From Acidicapsa ligni (GTDB lineage Bacteria; Acidobacteriota; Terriglobia; Terriglobales; Acidobacteriaceae): a stretch of 64,000 nt of DNA. The position numbers and the translations under genes were made by a program. Shown here one piece after another: positions 1-8,972 of this stretch (position 1 is its first letter; each line of letters begins with the position of its first letter). The notes below the pieces were generated by a model that saw only the letters and a list, made by a program, of their open reading frames with translations, was not told the DNA's origin and searched no databases. Location: assembly GCF_025685655.1 (NCBI RefSeq), contig NZ_JAGSYG010000002.1, positions 62,001 to 126,000 on the forward strand, given 5' to 3'.

Positions 1-389
1 GATTCTCCTTGTGTTGTAATTCTGATCTTGCGATACATCTCGTGATTGATTCACGATATATCTTAAGATATATCTAAGATTGTCTAACTGATCAAGAAGA
101 TTCATGGAAATGTTGGAATTTGTTGCATAATCCGGCGGGAAACTTTATTCCCCATTCGGATGTGGGGTGAAATTGCCGGCTGCAAGCGGGATTTTGGGAA
201 AAGCGAATGGATGACGAATTTTACCGGGGGTGGGGGCTATGTAGATTTTTCTACAGGCCTGCGCGTCGAACTGGATTCTTTGATTGTGCGCGTGGGGAAG
301 GTAATTTTCGGCAAGGTGGGTGAGGCTGCCGGAGGGTATTTTGTAAACCTGAAGACTGTATTTGTAAGCCTGAAGTAGGATGATCGGTA
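1..389. other. left-edge intergenic region
   Basis: No convincing gene is seen. The first 110 bases are AT-rich and carry overlapping inverted repeats (one listed separately at 55-74). An open frame at 160-378 lacks a recognisable domain and a clear ribosome binding site, and I do not call it. The region probably holds the promoter of the esterase gene at 390 and possibly control sites for a gene beyond the left edge. Confidence 0.5.
55..74. promoter_or_regulatory. 20-bp perfect palindrome, operator candidate
   Basis: GATATATCTTAAGATATATC reads identically on both strands. Just upstream (about 40-56) a second inverted repeat, TCGTGA-5 nt-TCACGA, overlaps it. AT-rich perfect dyads of this form are typical of sites for dimeric winged-helix regulators such as PadR, which are abundant in Acidobacteria, but no regulator gene is in view, so the assignment is inference. 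It lies about 315 bp before the esterase gene and may instead serve a gene beyond the left edge. Confidence 0.4.
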
Positions 390-1331
390 ATGCATTCTAT
401 TGCCAGGCTACGATCGCTCATTTCGCTTATTCTTGTCGCGATATTCAGTCACATCCTGCTTGCTGAACGTATTCCATCCGAGAGCGGAATCATCTACGGC
501 GTTGCAGCTCGACAGCGGCTCACGATGGACTACTATGCCGGGCAGGGTGCGGGGCCGCATCCGGCGGTGATACTTGTGCATAGCGGCGGCTTTGTCGCTG
601 GCGATAGCAGAAGCAGTAGCGAAATCTACTGTGCTGATTTTCTTGTACCGGCTGGTTATGCGGTCTTCTCTATCAACTATCGCCTGGCTCCTGAATTTTT
701 CTATCCGGCTCCCATTCAAGATGTGGAGAGGGCGATCCGTTTTGTGCGCGCTAACGCTGGGCGCTGGGATGTCGATCCGGCGCGCCTTGCGCTGGTTGGC
801 GGATCGGCTGGCGGCTACATTGGAGCGATGGCTGGACTTGAGCAGGAGCTGGGAAATGAAGCAGCTTCTGACCCGGTGGAGCGCGCAAGTGCGAGGGTTC
901 AGGCTGTGGTTTCGTTGTATGGGCTAACTGGTTTTGAGGACGGCAAACTGAGTAAGAACGAACATCTTTTATTGGACCATCTCATCCGGCAGAAGGGGAA
1001 AGCGGCGGCTCTGCGCGAAGCTTCGCCTGCTCATCTTGTCTCGAAAACTTCTCCTCCTTTTCTGCAGATCATCGGAGATAAAGATGAGTATTTTGGATTG
1101 AGCAGTGTAACTGGATTCGACGAGAAGTTACGCGCTGCGGGAGTGTCCAGTACTGTCATTGTGATTCCTGGCGGAAGTCATGGAACCTATGATTGGCATC
1201 GTCTTCCGAATGTGCCTGACTGGGAGCGAAGGATGACGGAGTGGTTGAATGCGGAGCTCTCCCACTCAGGCCCGATAGGCGAAGGGATACGGAGACGGGA
1301 GCCTGTTGCAGAGGCTTCATCTTCGAGATAG
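390..1331 (+). CDS. exported alpha/beta hydrolase (esterase/lipase, BD-FAE/HSL-like)
   Basis: A 313-residue alpha/beta-hydrolase of the carboxylesterase type that probably hydrolyses ester bonds outside the cytoplasm. Residues 5-25 form a hydrophobic signal peptide (RLRSLISLILVAIFSHILLA). The oxyanion-hole motif HSGG is at 64-67, the nucleophile elbow GGSAGG at 137-142 (Ser139), the likely acid is Asp230 or Asp232 (IIGDKDEYF), and the base is His264 (GGSHGTYD). The layout matches family enzymes that deacylate plant polysaccharides or small esters, but the substrate cannot be read from sequence. It stands alone: the next gene is convergent, so it is probably monocistronic. Confidence 0.85.
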   Translation: MHSIARLRSLISLILVAIFSHILLAERIPSESGIIYGVAARQRLTMDYYAGQGAGPHPAVILVHSGGFVAGDSRSSSEIYCADFLVPAGYAVFSINYRLAPEFFYPAPIQDVERAIRFVRANAGRWDVDPARLALVGGSAGGYIGAMAGLEQELGNEAASDPVERASARVQAVVSLYGLTGFEDGKLSKNEHLLLDHLIRQKGKAAALREASPAHLVSKTSPPFLQIIGDKDEYFGLSSVTGFDEKLRAAGVSSTVIVIPGGSHGTYDWHRLPNVPDWERRMTEWLNAELSHSGPIGEGIRRREPVAEASSSR

Positions 1332-1643
1332 GCTCTCTGGGATTGTTGGGCTGAACTGGTTGTTTTTAAATGTCCATCGTTGATGCTGTATTGGGGCTAA
1401 TTTCTAATCTGAAATCAGCTTATTGGTAGTGCGTTCTCAGTGGCGATATGAGCACAGCGCAACCGGCGCAGTGTATGCGGTGAAACGGCCACTGCATTCA
1501 CAACATGCTGGGGCTATCAATAGTCGGTAGCACATCCTCAACTCATCGGGCAATTTCTCAGCCAGTTCATCGCCGCGGCCTTTGTATTCTCGGCCTCTGT
1601 ATCCGGCTTCTATATCTGCGGCTTCTATCAGCAACACCATCTT
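1332..1643. other. intergenic gap, no gene seen
   Basis: This stretch separates the convergent esterase and diguanylate cyclase genes. Short open frames on both strands have no recognisable motif, and the sequence near 1570-1630 is a loose pyrimidine-rich repeat (variants of CGGCTTCT). No strong rho-independent terminator was found. Confidence 0.4.
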
Positions 1644-3161
1644 TCATAAGTATGGATCGGACGTGCGCCAACAATCGCGTCCTGCGCTTTTTGCACTGTA
1701 AAGTGCTTTATCGGCGGCGCTGATCAAATCCTTTACAGTCTGGTGATGAAATTCAGTGCAACTCCCCACCCCCACGCTCACGCTGATTTTGCGTACGGTA
1801 GGCCCAGGAATTTCGATGCCAAGTATGTGAACCGCTTCCCAAAGCCTTTGCGCCACCACTTCGGCATCTTTCAAATTTGTGCTCGGCAGCACGGCCGCGA
1901 ACTCGTCTCCTCCATAGCGGCCCAGTATGTCTGTTTTGCGCAGCAAGACTGCCCGCAACGCCTGGGCAACTGACACAAGGCAGCCATCGCCTTCCTGATG
2001 GCCCAGCGTGTCATTCAATTGCTTGAACAAATCTATGTCGATCAAAATAAGCGAAAGCGGCGAACCTGAGCGCATACTGTGCTCCCATTCGGAATCAAGC
2101 GCTTCATTGAAAGCGCGGCGGTTCGCAATCCCGGTGAGCGCGTCCACATAGGACATCTCCCGCAGACGCATCTGTGCCTGCTCCAGAAATAATTGTGCCC
2201 GCTCAAAGCTGCGCTGGAAAAATGTGGCGCGAACCGCAAACAGCAGAAATGCCGTAGTCATTGCAGCAATCCCTATCCGATGAAAACGAGATTCAACAAC
2301 AATACCGAGCGTCAGCAGGGCGGCCGACGGCATCGCCGGGCTGGCGATGTTGATTAGATCCGCCAGCACACCTACCCTAAAAGGCGCTGCCTCGGAATCT
2401 TCGGCCGGGAGCAGAAGATAGATCGTCGGCGCGAGAAGGCTTACCAGGAGGCCAGCCACGTTATACAGGCTCTCTTGCGGATGGAGAGCAACGAGCCGAT
2501 TAAAGACGAGGCGGATAGGCAACGAAATGACGGCGTTGAGACTAACTGCCCCGAAAAACCATTTTTCATCACGGCCAACCGCGGCGAAGTAATGCAGCAG
2601 GTAAGCAGCCGTGACACACAGGCTCTCCAGAAACAGAAGGTGCATGAATGCCATTTCATCAATGGGCGCCACGGGGGCGGAAGTAAAAGGTAACTGGTGC
2701 AGCACCACGACATAGAAAAGGTATGCGGCCATCGCTACCAGAGCTAGATCGATCCATATTAAATGCCGGAAATATCGTCTGCCAGCGGGGAGTGAGATAA
2801 GCAGTACAGAAGGAATAGCGCTCGAGACCGCGATTACAAACTGACAAGATATAAGGTAGGCAACAGGAACACGTGGAAAGATCGCGCCAGCCCAAAGATC
2901 CCATAGCACGTAAACGATATACAGCCCAGAGACAGCGGAAAGCAGAAACCAGTGCGCCTTGAGGTGATCTGACCGCCTCGCGCGCCAAATCTCAATTGCC
3001 ATCAGGGCGGCTACATTGATCAAGAAAATATAGGCTAAGAGATGCTCTGCCGCTGCATGATTCGAACGGAGAAACAACTGTGTCGAGGCCTCGAACAAAA
3101 ATATCCCGGCTGCAAGTCCAACGATCCTGCGCGGTCTACCAGCCATCAGGTGCAAATCCAT
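1644..3161 (-). CDS. membrane-anchored diguanylate cyclase (GGDEF)
   Basis: A 505-residue protein expected to make cyclic di-GMP from two GTP. The first ~330 residues hold about ten hydrophobic segments, probably a membrane sensory region that matches no named domain I recognise. The C-terminal GGDEF domain (~340-500) begins with DALTGIANRRAF. The catalytic loop RYGGDEF is intact (GGDEF at 417-421). Five residues before it lies RKTD (408-411), the RxxD inhibitory site, so product feedback inhibition is expected. There is no EAL domain. The ATG start is preceded by AGAAGGA at good spacing. No neighbouring gene indicates the signal sensed. Confidence 0.92.
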   Translation of the reverse strand: MDLHLMAGRPRRIVGLAAGIFLFEASTQLFLRSNHAAAEHLLAYIFLINVAALMAIEIWRARRSDHLKAHWFLLSAVSGLYIVYVLWDLWAGAIFPRVPVAYLISCQFVIAVSSAIPSVLLISLPAGRRYFRHLIWIDLALVAMAAYLFYVVVLHQLPFTSAPVAPIDEMAFMHLLFLESLCVTAAYLLHYFAAVGRDEKWFFGAVSLNAVISLPIRLVFNRLVALHPQESLYNVAGLLVSLLAPTIYLLLPAEDSEAAPFRVGVLADLINIASPAMPSAALLTLGIVVESRFHRIGIAAMTTAFLLFAVRATFFQRSFERAQLFLEQAQMRLREMSYVDALTGIANRRAFNEALDSEWEHSMRSGSPLSLILIDIDLFKQLNDTLGHQEGDGCLVSVAQALRAVLLRKTDILGRYGGDEFAAVLPSTNLKDAEVVAQRLWEAVHILGIEIPGPTVRKISVSVGVGSCTEFHHQTVKDLISAADKALYSAKSAGRDCWRTSDPYL

Positions 3162-3716
3162 TATTTCCTTCTCTCTTCGTCAACGGACTTCCCGGAACGG
3201 TGGGCGAGCTACCGATCAATTAGAGATTTTGATAAATCGATAGAAGAACAATCATAATGAAGAACTCTCACGAAATGATGTAGTTAGCAATAATGAATTA
3301 TGGGTATGTTCTTCTGTGTTATCCGAAGCCTCATCGCTGTAGTCAGCGAGTAACGATACGATCTTCAAATCTGTGTGTCGTCTGATATCTAAACTGTGAT
3401 TGTTTTAATGCAAGGCCGCACATTACTCAATGCATTTGCGGCAACGAATTCGGCAACTAATTCATCGCTGAGTGCATTATCGTTGAGTCACTCATGGACG
3501 ATCAGAACCGGGACATAGGCTTGTTGGTGGTGATTAGGTGCAATTGGGATTGGGCTTTCTCGTTAAACGGTGTTTTGGGAATTTTGGTTTGGGTTGTTTC
3601 TTTGTTTTGATAATTCCTCTTTGTGTGACATGAAGGGGAATTGTCATGATGTTCTCTATGTTCAGTTGGTTTGGGTTCAGAGCCTGGATTTTGTTGGAGA
3701 TGTTTAGCTGGTGAAG
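3162..3716. other. intergenic gap, no gene seen
   Basis: About 555 bases upstream of the diguanylate cyclase and downstream of the reductase gene (both minus strand). It is more AT-rich than the neighbouring genes and has no open frame with recognisable motifs. A weak inverted repeat GCCGCA...TGCGGC occurs around 3417-3445. It may hold the cyclase promoter. Confidence 0.4.
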
Positions 3717-4298
3717 CTATGTGGTCTTTAATGGTCCGGCGGCTTTGTACGTGTTGACGAGGATGCCGGATGGCAATGCGTTTGTGTTGACCAGTTCGAA
3801 GGAGCGTGGTGGGGTTTGCGCTGCGAAGATGCGTTTTCCTGTGCCTAGCAGGACGGGATAGACGATGAGCAGGACTTCATCGGCTAGTTCGTGTTCGAGT
3901 AGCGTGGATGTCAGTGTGGAGCTGCCTGAGAGGATGAGGTCCGGGCCGTGCTGCGACTTGATGCGGCGAATGTCTTCTACGATGTTCGGTCCCACGCTCT
4001 CGAATGGGCCCCATTCGAGGCTTTCCGGGTGGTGGGTCGCTACATATTTTGTTGCTGCATTGAGGCGGTCCGCCAGCGGGCTGGATGGCGCTTTGGGCCA
4101 GAATCCTGACCAGATGTTGTAGGTGTGGCGGCCGAGCAGGAGATCGAAGCTTCCGCCGTATGCGGCGAGGACTGCTTCTCTGCCAGCGAGGGTTCGATAG
4201 GGCGCAGTCCAGTCGCTGTAGGGGAAATTGTCGTCATCGGCGGAGTGCTGGATTACACCGTCCAGCGAGATGTGTTCCATGATTCTGAGCTTTCTCAT
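3717..4298 (-). CDS. dihydrofolate reductase family protein (RibD C-terminal domain)
   Basis: A 193-residue single-domain protein of the RibD-C/DHFR-like fold, which binds NADPH. The N-terminus (MRKLRIMEHISLDGVIQ) and the GGSFDLLLGRHTYNIWSGFWP segment are typical of the YyaP/YwjB-like stand-alone group; DLILSGSSTLTSTLL and the VYPVLLGTGKRIF segment near residue 155 complete the fold. It lacks the deaminase half of true RibD, so a role in riboflavin synthesis is unlikely, and the substrate is unknown. The start is supported by GAGG five bases before the ATG. It is alone on its strand. Confidence 0.85.
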   Translation of the reverse strand: MRKLRIMEHISLDGVIQHSADDDNFPYSDWTAPYRTLAGREAVLAAYGGSFDLLLGRHTYNIWSGFWPKAPSSPLADRLNAATKYVATHHPESLEWGPFESVGPNIVEDIRRIKSQHGPDLILSGSSTLTSTLLEHELADEVLLIVYPVLLGTGKRIFAAQTPPRSFELVNTNALPSGILVNTYKAAGPLKTT

Positions 4299-4392
4299 TT
4301 GAGCCTCTTTGTCTGGGTTTCGTTCTCCTGGCGTAGCGGGTCTATGTTACGGCTTTGGGGTTGTTGTTGGTTGTGATTTTTTGGGGGGGAAT

Positions 4393-4420
4393 GAGATTCC
4401 CTTCGGGAATGACGGATAGA
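4393..4420 (+). repeat. dispersed hairpin repeat, copy a
   Basis: Core GATTCCCTTCGGGAATGAC followed by GGATAGA. The TTCCC/GGGAA arms form a 5-bp stem with a TTC loop. This is the most divergent of four copies in the window (loop TTC instead of TGC). Confidence 0.75.
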
Positions 4421-4563
4421 ACGGTAAGGGCAAGTGCAAATGCAACAGCAACGGCAAGTGCAACGGCAAATGCTAACAGCAGATTCCCTGCGGGAATGAC
4501 AGACAGAAAGGCAACAGCAACAGCAACGGCAACGGCAAGGGCAAGTACAAGTGCAACGGCAGG
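4421..4563 (+). repeat. degenerate hexamer tandem repeat flanking the hairpin copies
   Basis: Two blocks (about 4421-4480 and 4511-4563) are built from six-base units such as GCAACG, GCAAGT, GCAACA and GCAAAT. Each starts right after a hairpin copy. The pattern looks like slippage-derived DNA. No coding role is evident. Confidence 0.6.
4481..4510 (+). repeat. dispersed hairpin repeat, copy b
   Basis: Core GATTCCCTGCGGGAATGAC followed by AGACAGAAAG. Near identical to the copies at 38299-38330 and 59400-59429. The stem is TTCCC/GGGAA with a TGC loop. Confidence 0.8.
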
Positions 4564-4643
4564 GTGAGGGCGGTTTGGGTGGTGGGGGTATGTTTGATTC
4601 TCCCATCCTGCTGTTGGTGGTCAGGATGGGAGTTTGGGTGGTG

Positions 4644-6134
4644 TTATTCGGCGTTGTCGATTTGGGCGCGTTGCAGGGTGTCGCTGTAGTCGAAGTAGAC
4701 GGCTTTCCAGATGGTGTAGAAGTCGATTGCGCCGTTGCCTTCGCGGTGACCGTTGCCGGTTTGTTTTACGCCGCCGAAGGGTAGGTGGACTTCGGCGCCG
4801 ATGGTGGGGGCGTTGATGTAGGTGATGCCTGCTTCGAGGTCGCGCATTGCGGTGAAGGCGCGATTTACATCCCTGGAGTAGAGGGATGTTGAAAGGCCGT
4901 AGTCGATGCTGTTGGCTATCTCGATGGCTTCTTCGAAGGTGTTGAATTCTATGAGGGCGACTACGGGGCCGAAGACTTCTTCGCGGGCGATGCGCATGGA
5001 GGGTGTGACCGATCCGATGACGGTGGGGGCGAAGAAGGTTCCGTTGGCGTAGGGGGCTTCGGTGAGGGCTTTGCCGCCGGTGAGGATCTTTGCGCCTTCG
5101 GCTTCGGCGATGGCTACGTATTTGGTGGATGTTGCGATCTGGTCGGAGTTGACCTGGGGGCCTACTTCGATGCCTTCTTCGAGGCCGTTGCCGACTTTGA
5201 GAGCGGCTGCGCGGGCTACGAGTTTCTGCGTGAATTCGGCGGCGATGGACTTGTGCAGGAGGATGCGGCTGGTGGCTGTGCAGCGCTGGCCGGTGGTGCC
5301 GAATGCTCCCCAGAGCGCGCCTTCGAGGGCTAGTTCGAGGTTGGCGTCGTCCATGACGATCATGGCGTTTTTGCCGCCCATTTCCAATGAGACTGGCTTG
5401 AAGTTGGCGGAGGCGCGCTGGCCGATGATGGAGCCTACGGCGCTTGATCCGGTGAAGCTGATGGCGCGGACGTCGGGGTGCTCGACGAGCGGTGCTCCGG
5501 CCTCGGGACCGAAGCCGCTGACGATGTTGATTACCCCTGCGGGGACGCCTGCGTCGATGAGGGTCTGGACGAGGTTGTAGGTGGAGAGTGGTGTGTCCTC
5601 GGCGGGCTTGATGACGCAGGTGTTGCCGGAGACGAGGGCGGGGAAGAGCTTCCACGAGGGGATGGCCATGGGGAAGTTCCAGGGGGCGATCATGCCGACG
5701 ACGCCGACGGGCATGCGGACGGACATGGCGAATTTGTTGGCGAGTTCGGAGGGCGTGGTCTGGCCGAAGAGGCGTCGGCCTTCGCCGGCGACGTAGTAGG
5801 CTTCGTCGATTGCTTCCTGGACGTCGCCACGGGTTTCGGCGAGGACTTTGCCCATTTCGCGGGTCATTTCGCGGGCGAATTGTTCTTTGCGTTCGGCGAG
5901 GAGCTGGCCTGCGCGATAGAGGATTTCGGCGCGCTTGGGAGCGGGGACGAGGCGCCAGGTGGCGAAGGCTTTTTTGGCGGCGGCTACGGCGAGGGCGACG
6001 TCTTCGGCATTCGATGAAGGGAAGGTGCCCAGGATGTCGGAGTGATCGGCGGGGTTGATGTTCTGGAAGGTCTTACCGCTTACGGAGGGCAGCCATTGGC
6101 CGCCGATGAGGTTTTGATATTGCTTGTGTGCCAC
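4644..6134 (-). CDS. NAD(P)-dependent aldehyde/semialdehyde dehydrogenase
   Basis: An aldehyde dehydrogenase superfamily enzyme that oxidises an aldehyde to the acid. Counting from the GTG start used here, it has the PWNFP motif with the transition-state Asn (~153), the NAD-contacting Lys (~176), the general base Glu in SLEMGGK (~251) and the catalytic Cys in TTGQRC (~285). The sequence resembles ketoglutarate-semialdehyde/succinate-semialdehyde or aminoadipate-semialdehyde dehydrogenases; the exact substrate is not resolved. I place the start at GTG 6134 (496 residues) because GCGAGG lies five bases upstream; an in-frame ATG at 6179 adds 15 residues but has no ribosome binding site. It is divergent from the ADOP permease, with possible operators between them. 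Confidence 0.9.
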   Translation of the reverse strand: MAHKQYQNLIGGQWLPSVSGKTFQNINPADHSDILGTFPSSNAEDVALAVAAAKKAFATWRLVPAPKRAEILYRAGQLLAERKEQFAREMTREMGKVLAETRGDVQEAIDEAYYVAGEGRRLFGQTTPSELANKFAMSVRMPVGVVGMIAPWNFPMAIPSWKLFPALVSGNTCVIKPAEDTPLSTYNLVQTLIDAGVPAGVINIVSGFGPEAGAPLVEHPDVRAISFTGSSAVGSIIGQRASANFKPVSLEMGGKNAMIVMDDANLELALEGALWGAFGTTGQRCTATSRILLHKSIAAEFTQKLVARAAALKVGNGLEEGIEVGPQVNSDQIATSTKYVAIAEAEGAKILTGGKALTEAPYANGTFFAPTVIGSVTPSMRIAREEVFGPVVALIEFNTFEEAIEIANSIDYGLSTSLYSRDVNRAFTAMRDLEAGITYINAPTIGAEVHLPFGGVKQTGNGHREGNGAIDFYTIWKAVYFDYSDTLQRAQIDNAE

Positions 6135-6222
6135 GGGTGCCTCGCTTTGTTTTCTGAAAAGGCTATTGATAGGCCACATGCGCAGGCAGGGGCCGACCTT
6201 TCAGCTTATCGCATAAAGCTTT

Positions 6223-6256
6223 GTCCATTTATGGACGGGCGTTTTCAATTATGGAC
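6223..6256. promoter_or_regulatory. operator-like repeats between divergent genes
   Basis: GTCCATTTATGGAC (6223-6236) is an inverted repeat with 6-bp arms and a 2-bp spacer. TTATGGAC recurs exactly 20 bp later (6249-6256). The sites lie in the ~250-bp gap between the aldehyde dehydrogenase and the ADOP permease, where a shared regulator could bind. No regulator gene is adjacent, so this rests on symmetry and spacing only. Confidence 0.35.
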
Positions 6257-6382
6257 AGATGTCGTGGATTCGCGGATGTTTGGGGCGGTGCATTTGCTTG
6301 AGAATGTGGAAGTTGCCCGATAAACTGATTGGCAGGTGACGTGCCGTTTGGTGGCAGGGCATTCAGTTTCAGGAGGATTTCA

Positions 6383-8866
6383 ATGCAGACCCTGTTCTAC
6401 GATTTGAGCTATGCTTTGCGGCAGTTACGGAAGACACCGGGGCTGGCGCTGCTGGCTATTTTGACCCTGGCCCTGGGAGTCGGGGCGAACACGGCGATCT
6501 TCACGGTGATTGAAAATGTTCTGCTGCGGCCGTTGCCTTATGCGAATTCAGATCGCCTGCTTTATATCGGGCCTGGGGACAAGACGGGTTTCGCGACTAC
6601 TTCGTGGTTGAACTACCGCGATATTCGCAATCAGTCGCAGCAGCTTGAGGCGGTGGCGGGCTACTCCGAGGATATTGGGGTGGTTGAAGGGCATGACAGC
6701 TCGCAGAGCGTGGTTGCGCCGCGTATCACTACGAATCTGATTGCCATGCTTGGCGCAAAGCCTTTGCTGGGGCGCTCTTTTACCGAGGCTGAGGGACAGG
6801 CTGGCGGTCCGCAGGTGGTGATGCTTTCCGAGGGGATCTGGCGGCAGGTTTTTCACGCCGACTCGGGCATCGTTGGGACGGCGATCAAGGTCAGCGGCAA
6901 GTCCTACACCGTTATTGGAGTCATGCCGGATTCGTTTCGCTTTCCTGAGCAGGTGGGGCCGGAGATGAGCAAAGGTGTATGGCTGCCGGTGCAGCCCACG
7001 GCGGAGATGCTGAAGGATCGGGGCTATCACTTTTTCAATGTCGTGGGTGAGCTGCGTCCGGGGATCAGCACGGCCCAGGAGCAGGGTGAGCTGGATTCGA
7101 TTGCGGCGCATATTGCGAAGACCGATTCTGGAAATTCTTATGCGTTTCGCGCAACGCTATATCAGGAGGTGTTGACGGGGTCGATGAAGCCTGTGCTCTA
7201 TGCGTTGTTTGCCGCGCTGGCGCTGGTGCTGTTGATTGCCTGTGCCAATGTGTCGAATCTACTGATTGCGCGGTGCCTGGGGCGTCAGCAGGAGTTTGCG
7301 GTGCGGGCGGCTCTGGGGGCCGGGCGGGTGCGGTTGATCCGGCAGTTGCTTTCCGAGGGAATTGTATTGAGCCTCTTCGGCTGCTTTGCCGGAGTCATGC
7401 TTGCTCAACTGGCTATGATGCTGGTGCATAAGCTGCCGGAGGGAACGATTCCGCGCGCGGAGTCGATCGGCATTCATTGGACGGTGGTGCTGGTGCTGGC
7501 GGCGATCGCGATTCTTACGACTTTGCTGTCTTCGCTGCTGCCTGCATTGCTGGTGGCGCGCTCCAATCCGCAGGCGGCATTGCAGGCTGCTTCACGGGGT
7601 ATTGGTTCACGCACGGTTAGCGGGAAGTTGAGCGGATGGCTGGTGATGGGCGAGGTTGCCCTTTCGGCGCTGCTGCTTGTTGGAACGGGTTTGCTCTTTC
7701 ACACGCTATGGAATCTTCAACAGTCGCGGCTTGGTTTCGAGGCGGCGCACATTACGGCTTTCAGCGTTATGCCGGAAAATTCCGCGGGTTTTTCCGGGAT
7801 GACGGTTTCGGAGGATACGGGAAACGCGCCGCCCTCGGTGGCTACGTTGACGTATCGGCCTGTGCTGGAAGCTGTGCGGAGCGTTCCTGGTGTGGAGAGT
7901 GCGGCGCTGGTCACGAGTCCGCCTCTTTCGGGCATGGATATCAATACAAGTTTTGAGGTGGTCGGCGAGGCAAAGGATAAGGCAGATAAAAAAGATGGAC
8001 GCATCTCTGCTGTCAGCGGCGATTATGCGCGCACGATGGGTACGCCGGTTCTGCGAGGCCGGATGATAGACGACAGCGATGTGGCGACTTCTCCTTTTGT
8101 CGTGGTGATCAACGACACGCTTGCAAAGAAGTATTTTGCGGGTAAGGATCCGCTGCAAAAGCAGATCGACCTGGGCGGCAAGAATACGGGGATGATCCGG
8201 CCGTACACGGTGGTCGGCGTGCTTGCAGACCAGGTGGATACCAGCGTTGGAGGTGATATTCAACCTTTCATCCTGGTGCCGCAGCAGCAGATTCCAACCA
8301 CGTCACTCTTTTACCAGGCGCTGTTAGAAACGAAGGTAAATTTTGTAGTGAAGACGCGGGGCCAGATACCGGTTGCGGCGGATATGCGTTCGGTTTTCCA
8401 TCGGGACGCTCCGGGGTTTGCGGTGGATGGATTTCAGACGATGCAGGAGGCGGTGGAGGGTAACACGTTCAGTCAGCGGCTGGGGCTGTACCTGGTGGGT
8501 TCCTTCGCGGGGCTGGCGGTGGCCATGGTGATTGCCGGGTTGTATGGGGTGCTGTCTCAACTGGTGAGTTATCGACGGCGCGAAATCGGGGTTCGCATGG
8601 CATTGGGTGCGACGCGGGGAAGTGTAGCTCAGCTTATTCTTCGGCAGGGTTTGATCCTGATTGGGGCGGGACTTGGCATTGGTCTTTTGCTGGCGTTTGC
8701 AACGGCGCGCCTGGTAAAGGGATTTTTGTACCAAGTGCAGCCATTGGATGCATGGACTTATGCGGCGGTGGTTCTGACGCTCTGTGTGATTGGAGTATTT
8801 GCGTCGCTGCTACCGGCGCGCAGAGCTGCTTCGATTGAGCCTATGGAGGCTCTGCGCATGGAATAG
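6383..8866 (+). CDS. ADOP-family ABC transporter permease (MacB-PCD plus two FtsX domains)
   Basis: A 827-residue membrane protein of the duplicated-permease (ADOP) family typical of Acidobacteria. It begins with the family signature DLSYALRQLRKTPG, then TM1 and a MacB-like periplasmic domain (~40-240). Next comes an FtsX permease unit (~270-400), a second TM with periplasmic domain (~420-690) and a second FtsX unit (~705-820). The end LLPARRAASIEPMEALR is the standard MacB/FtsX C-terminus. It has no ATPase domain and no ATPase gene is adjacent, so the partner must be elsewhere. The start was chosen at ATG 6383, seven bases after AGGAGG, rather than the longer frame from 6329. It probably takes part in MacB-like export or envelope mechanotransmission; the substrate is unknown. 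Confidence 0.9.
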   Translation: MQTLFYDLSYALRQLRKTPGLALLAILTLALGVGANTAIFTVIENVLLRPLPYANSDRLLYIGPGDKTGFATTSWLNYRDIRNQSQQLEAVAGYSEDIGVVEGHDSSQSVVAPRITTNLIAMLGAKPLLGRSFTEAEGQAGGPQVVMLSEGIWRQVFHADSGIVGTAIKVSGKSYTVIGVMPDSFRFPEQVGPEMSKGVWLPVQPTAEMLKDRGYHFFNVVGELRPGISTAQEQGELDSIAAHIAKTDSGNSYAFRATLYQEVLTGSMKPVLYALFAALALVLLIACANVSNLLIARCLGRQQEFAVRAALGAGRVRLIRQLLSEGIVLSLFGCFAGVMLAQLAMMLVHKLPEGTIPRAESIGIHWTVVLVLAAIAILTTLLSSLLPALLVARSNPQAALQAASRGIGSRTVSGKLSGWLVMGEVALSALLLVGTGLLFHTLWNLQQSRLGFEAAHITAFSVMPENSAGFSGMTVSEDTGNAPPSVATLTYRPVLEAVRSVPGVESAALVTSPPLSGMDINTSFEVVGEAKDKADKKDGRISAVSGDYARTMGTPVLRGRMIDDSDVATSPFVVVINDTLAKKYFAGKDPLQKQIDLGGKNTGMIRPYTVVGVLADQVDTSVGGDIQPFILVPQQQIPTTSLFYQALLETKVNFVVKTRGQIPVAADMRSVFHRDAPGFAVDGFQTMQEAVEGNTFSQRLGLYLVGSFAGLAVAMVIAGLYGVLSQLVSYRRREIGVRMALGATRGSVAQLILRQGLILIGAGLGIGLLLAFATARLVKGFLYQVQPLDAWTYAAVVLTLCVIGVFASLLPARRAASIEPMEALRME

Positions 8867-8972
8867 CGTGCGATGAGAAAAAGTGATATCACCACATTCC
8901 AAGATGGGTTTTTCGCAGCCCGCACTAGCGGCCTGATGGCCTTACAATTAGGCGTAGAGAGTTTATCCAAGA

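Larger units (their letters stand above)
4299..4643. other. intergenic region with hairpin repeats and hexamer-rich DNA
   Basis: The region contains two copies of a dispersed hairpin repeat (4393-4420 and 4481-4510). Both are followed by degenerate hexamers of the GCAACG/GCAAGT type that run to about 4563. Frames through it encode only low-complexity peptide (Ala-Thr or Cys-Arg runs) and are not called as genes. It separates the reductase start from the end of the aldehyde dehydrogenase gene. Confidence 0.6.

Noticed and set aside
160-378. 72-codon frame near the left edge
   Set aside because: No ribosome binding site, signal peptide or motif; composition close to background.
4295-4606. Cys/Arg-rich and Ala/Thr-rich small frames through the hexamer region
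   Set aside because: They are translations of the DNA repeats, and the repeated peptide CHSRRES is just the hairpin repeat read in frame.
4621-5655. 344-codon Arg/His-rich frame overlapping aldehyde dehydrogenase
   Set aside because: Same-strand out-of-frame shadow; composition is non-protein-like.
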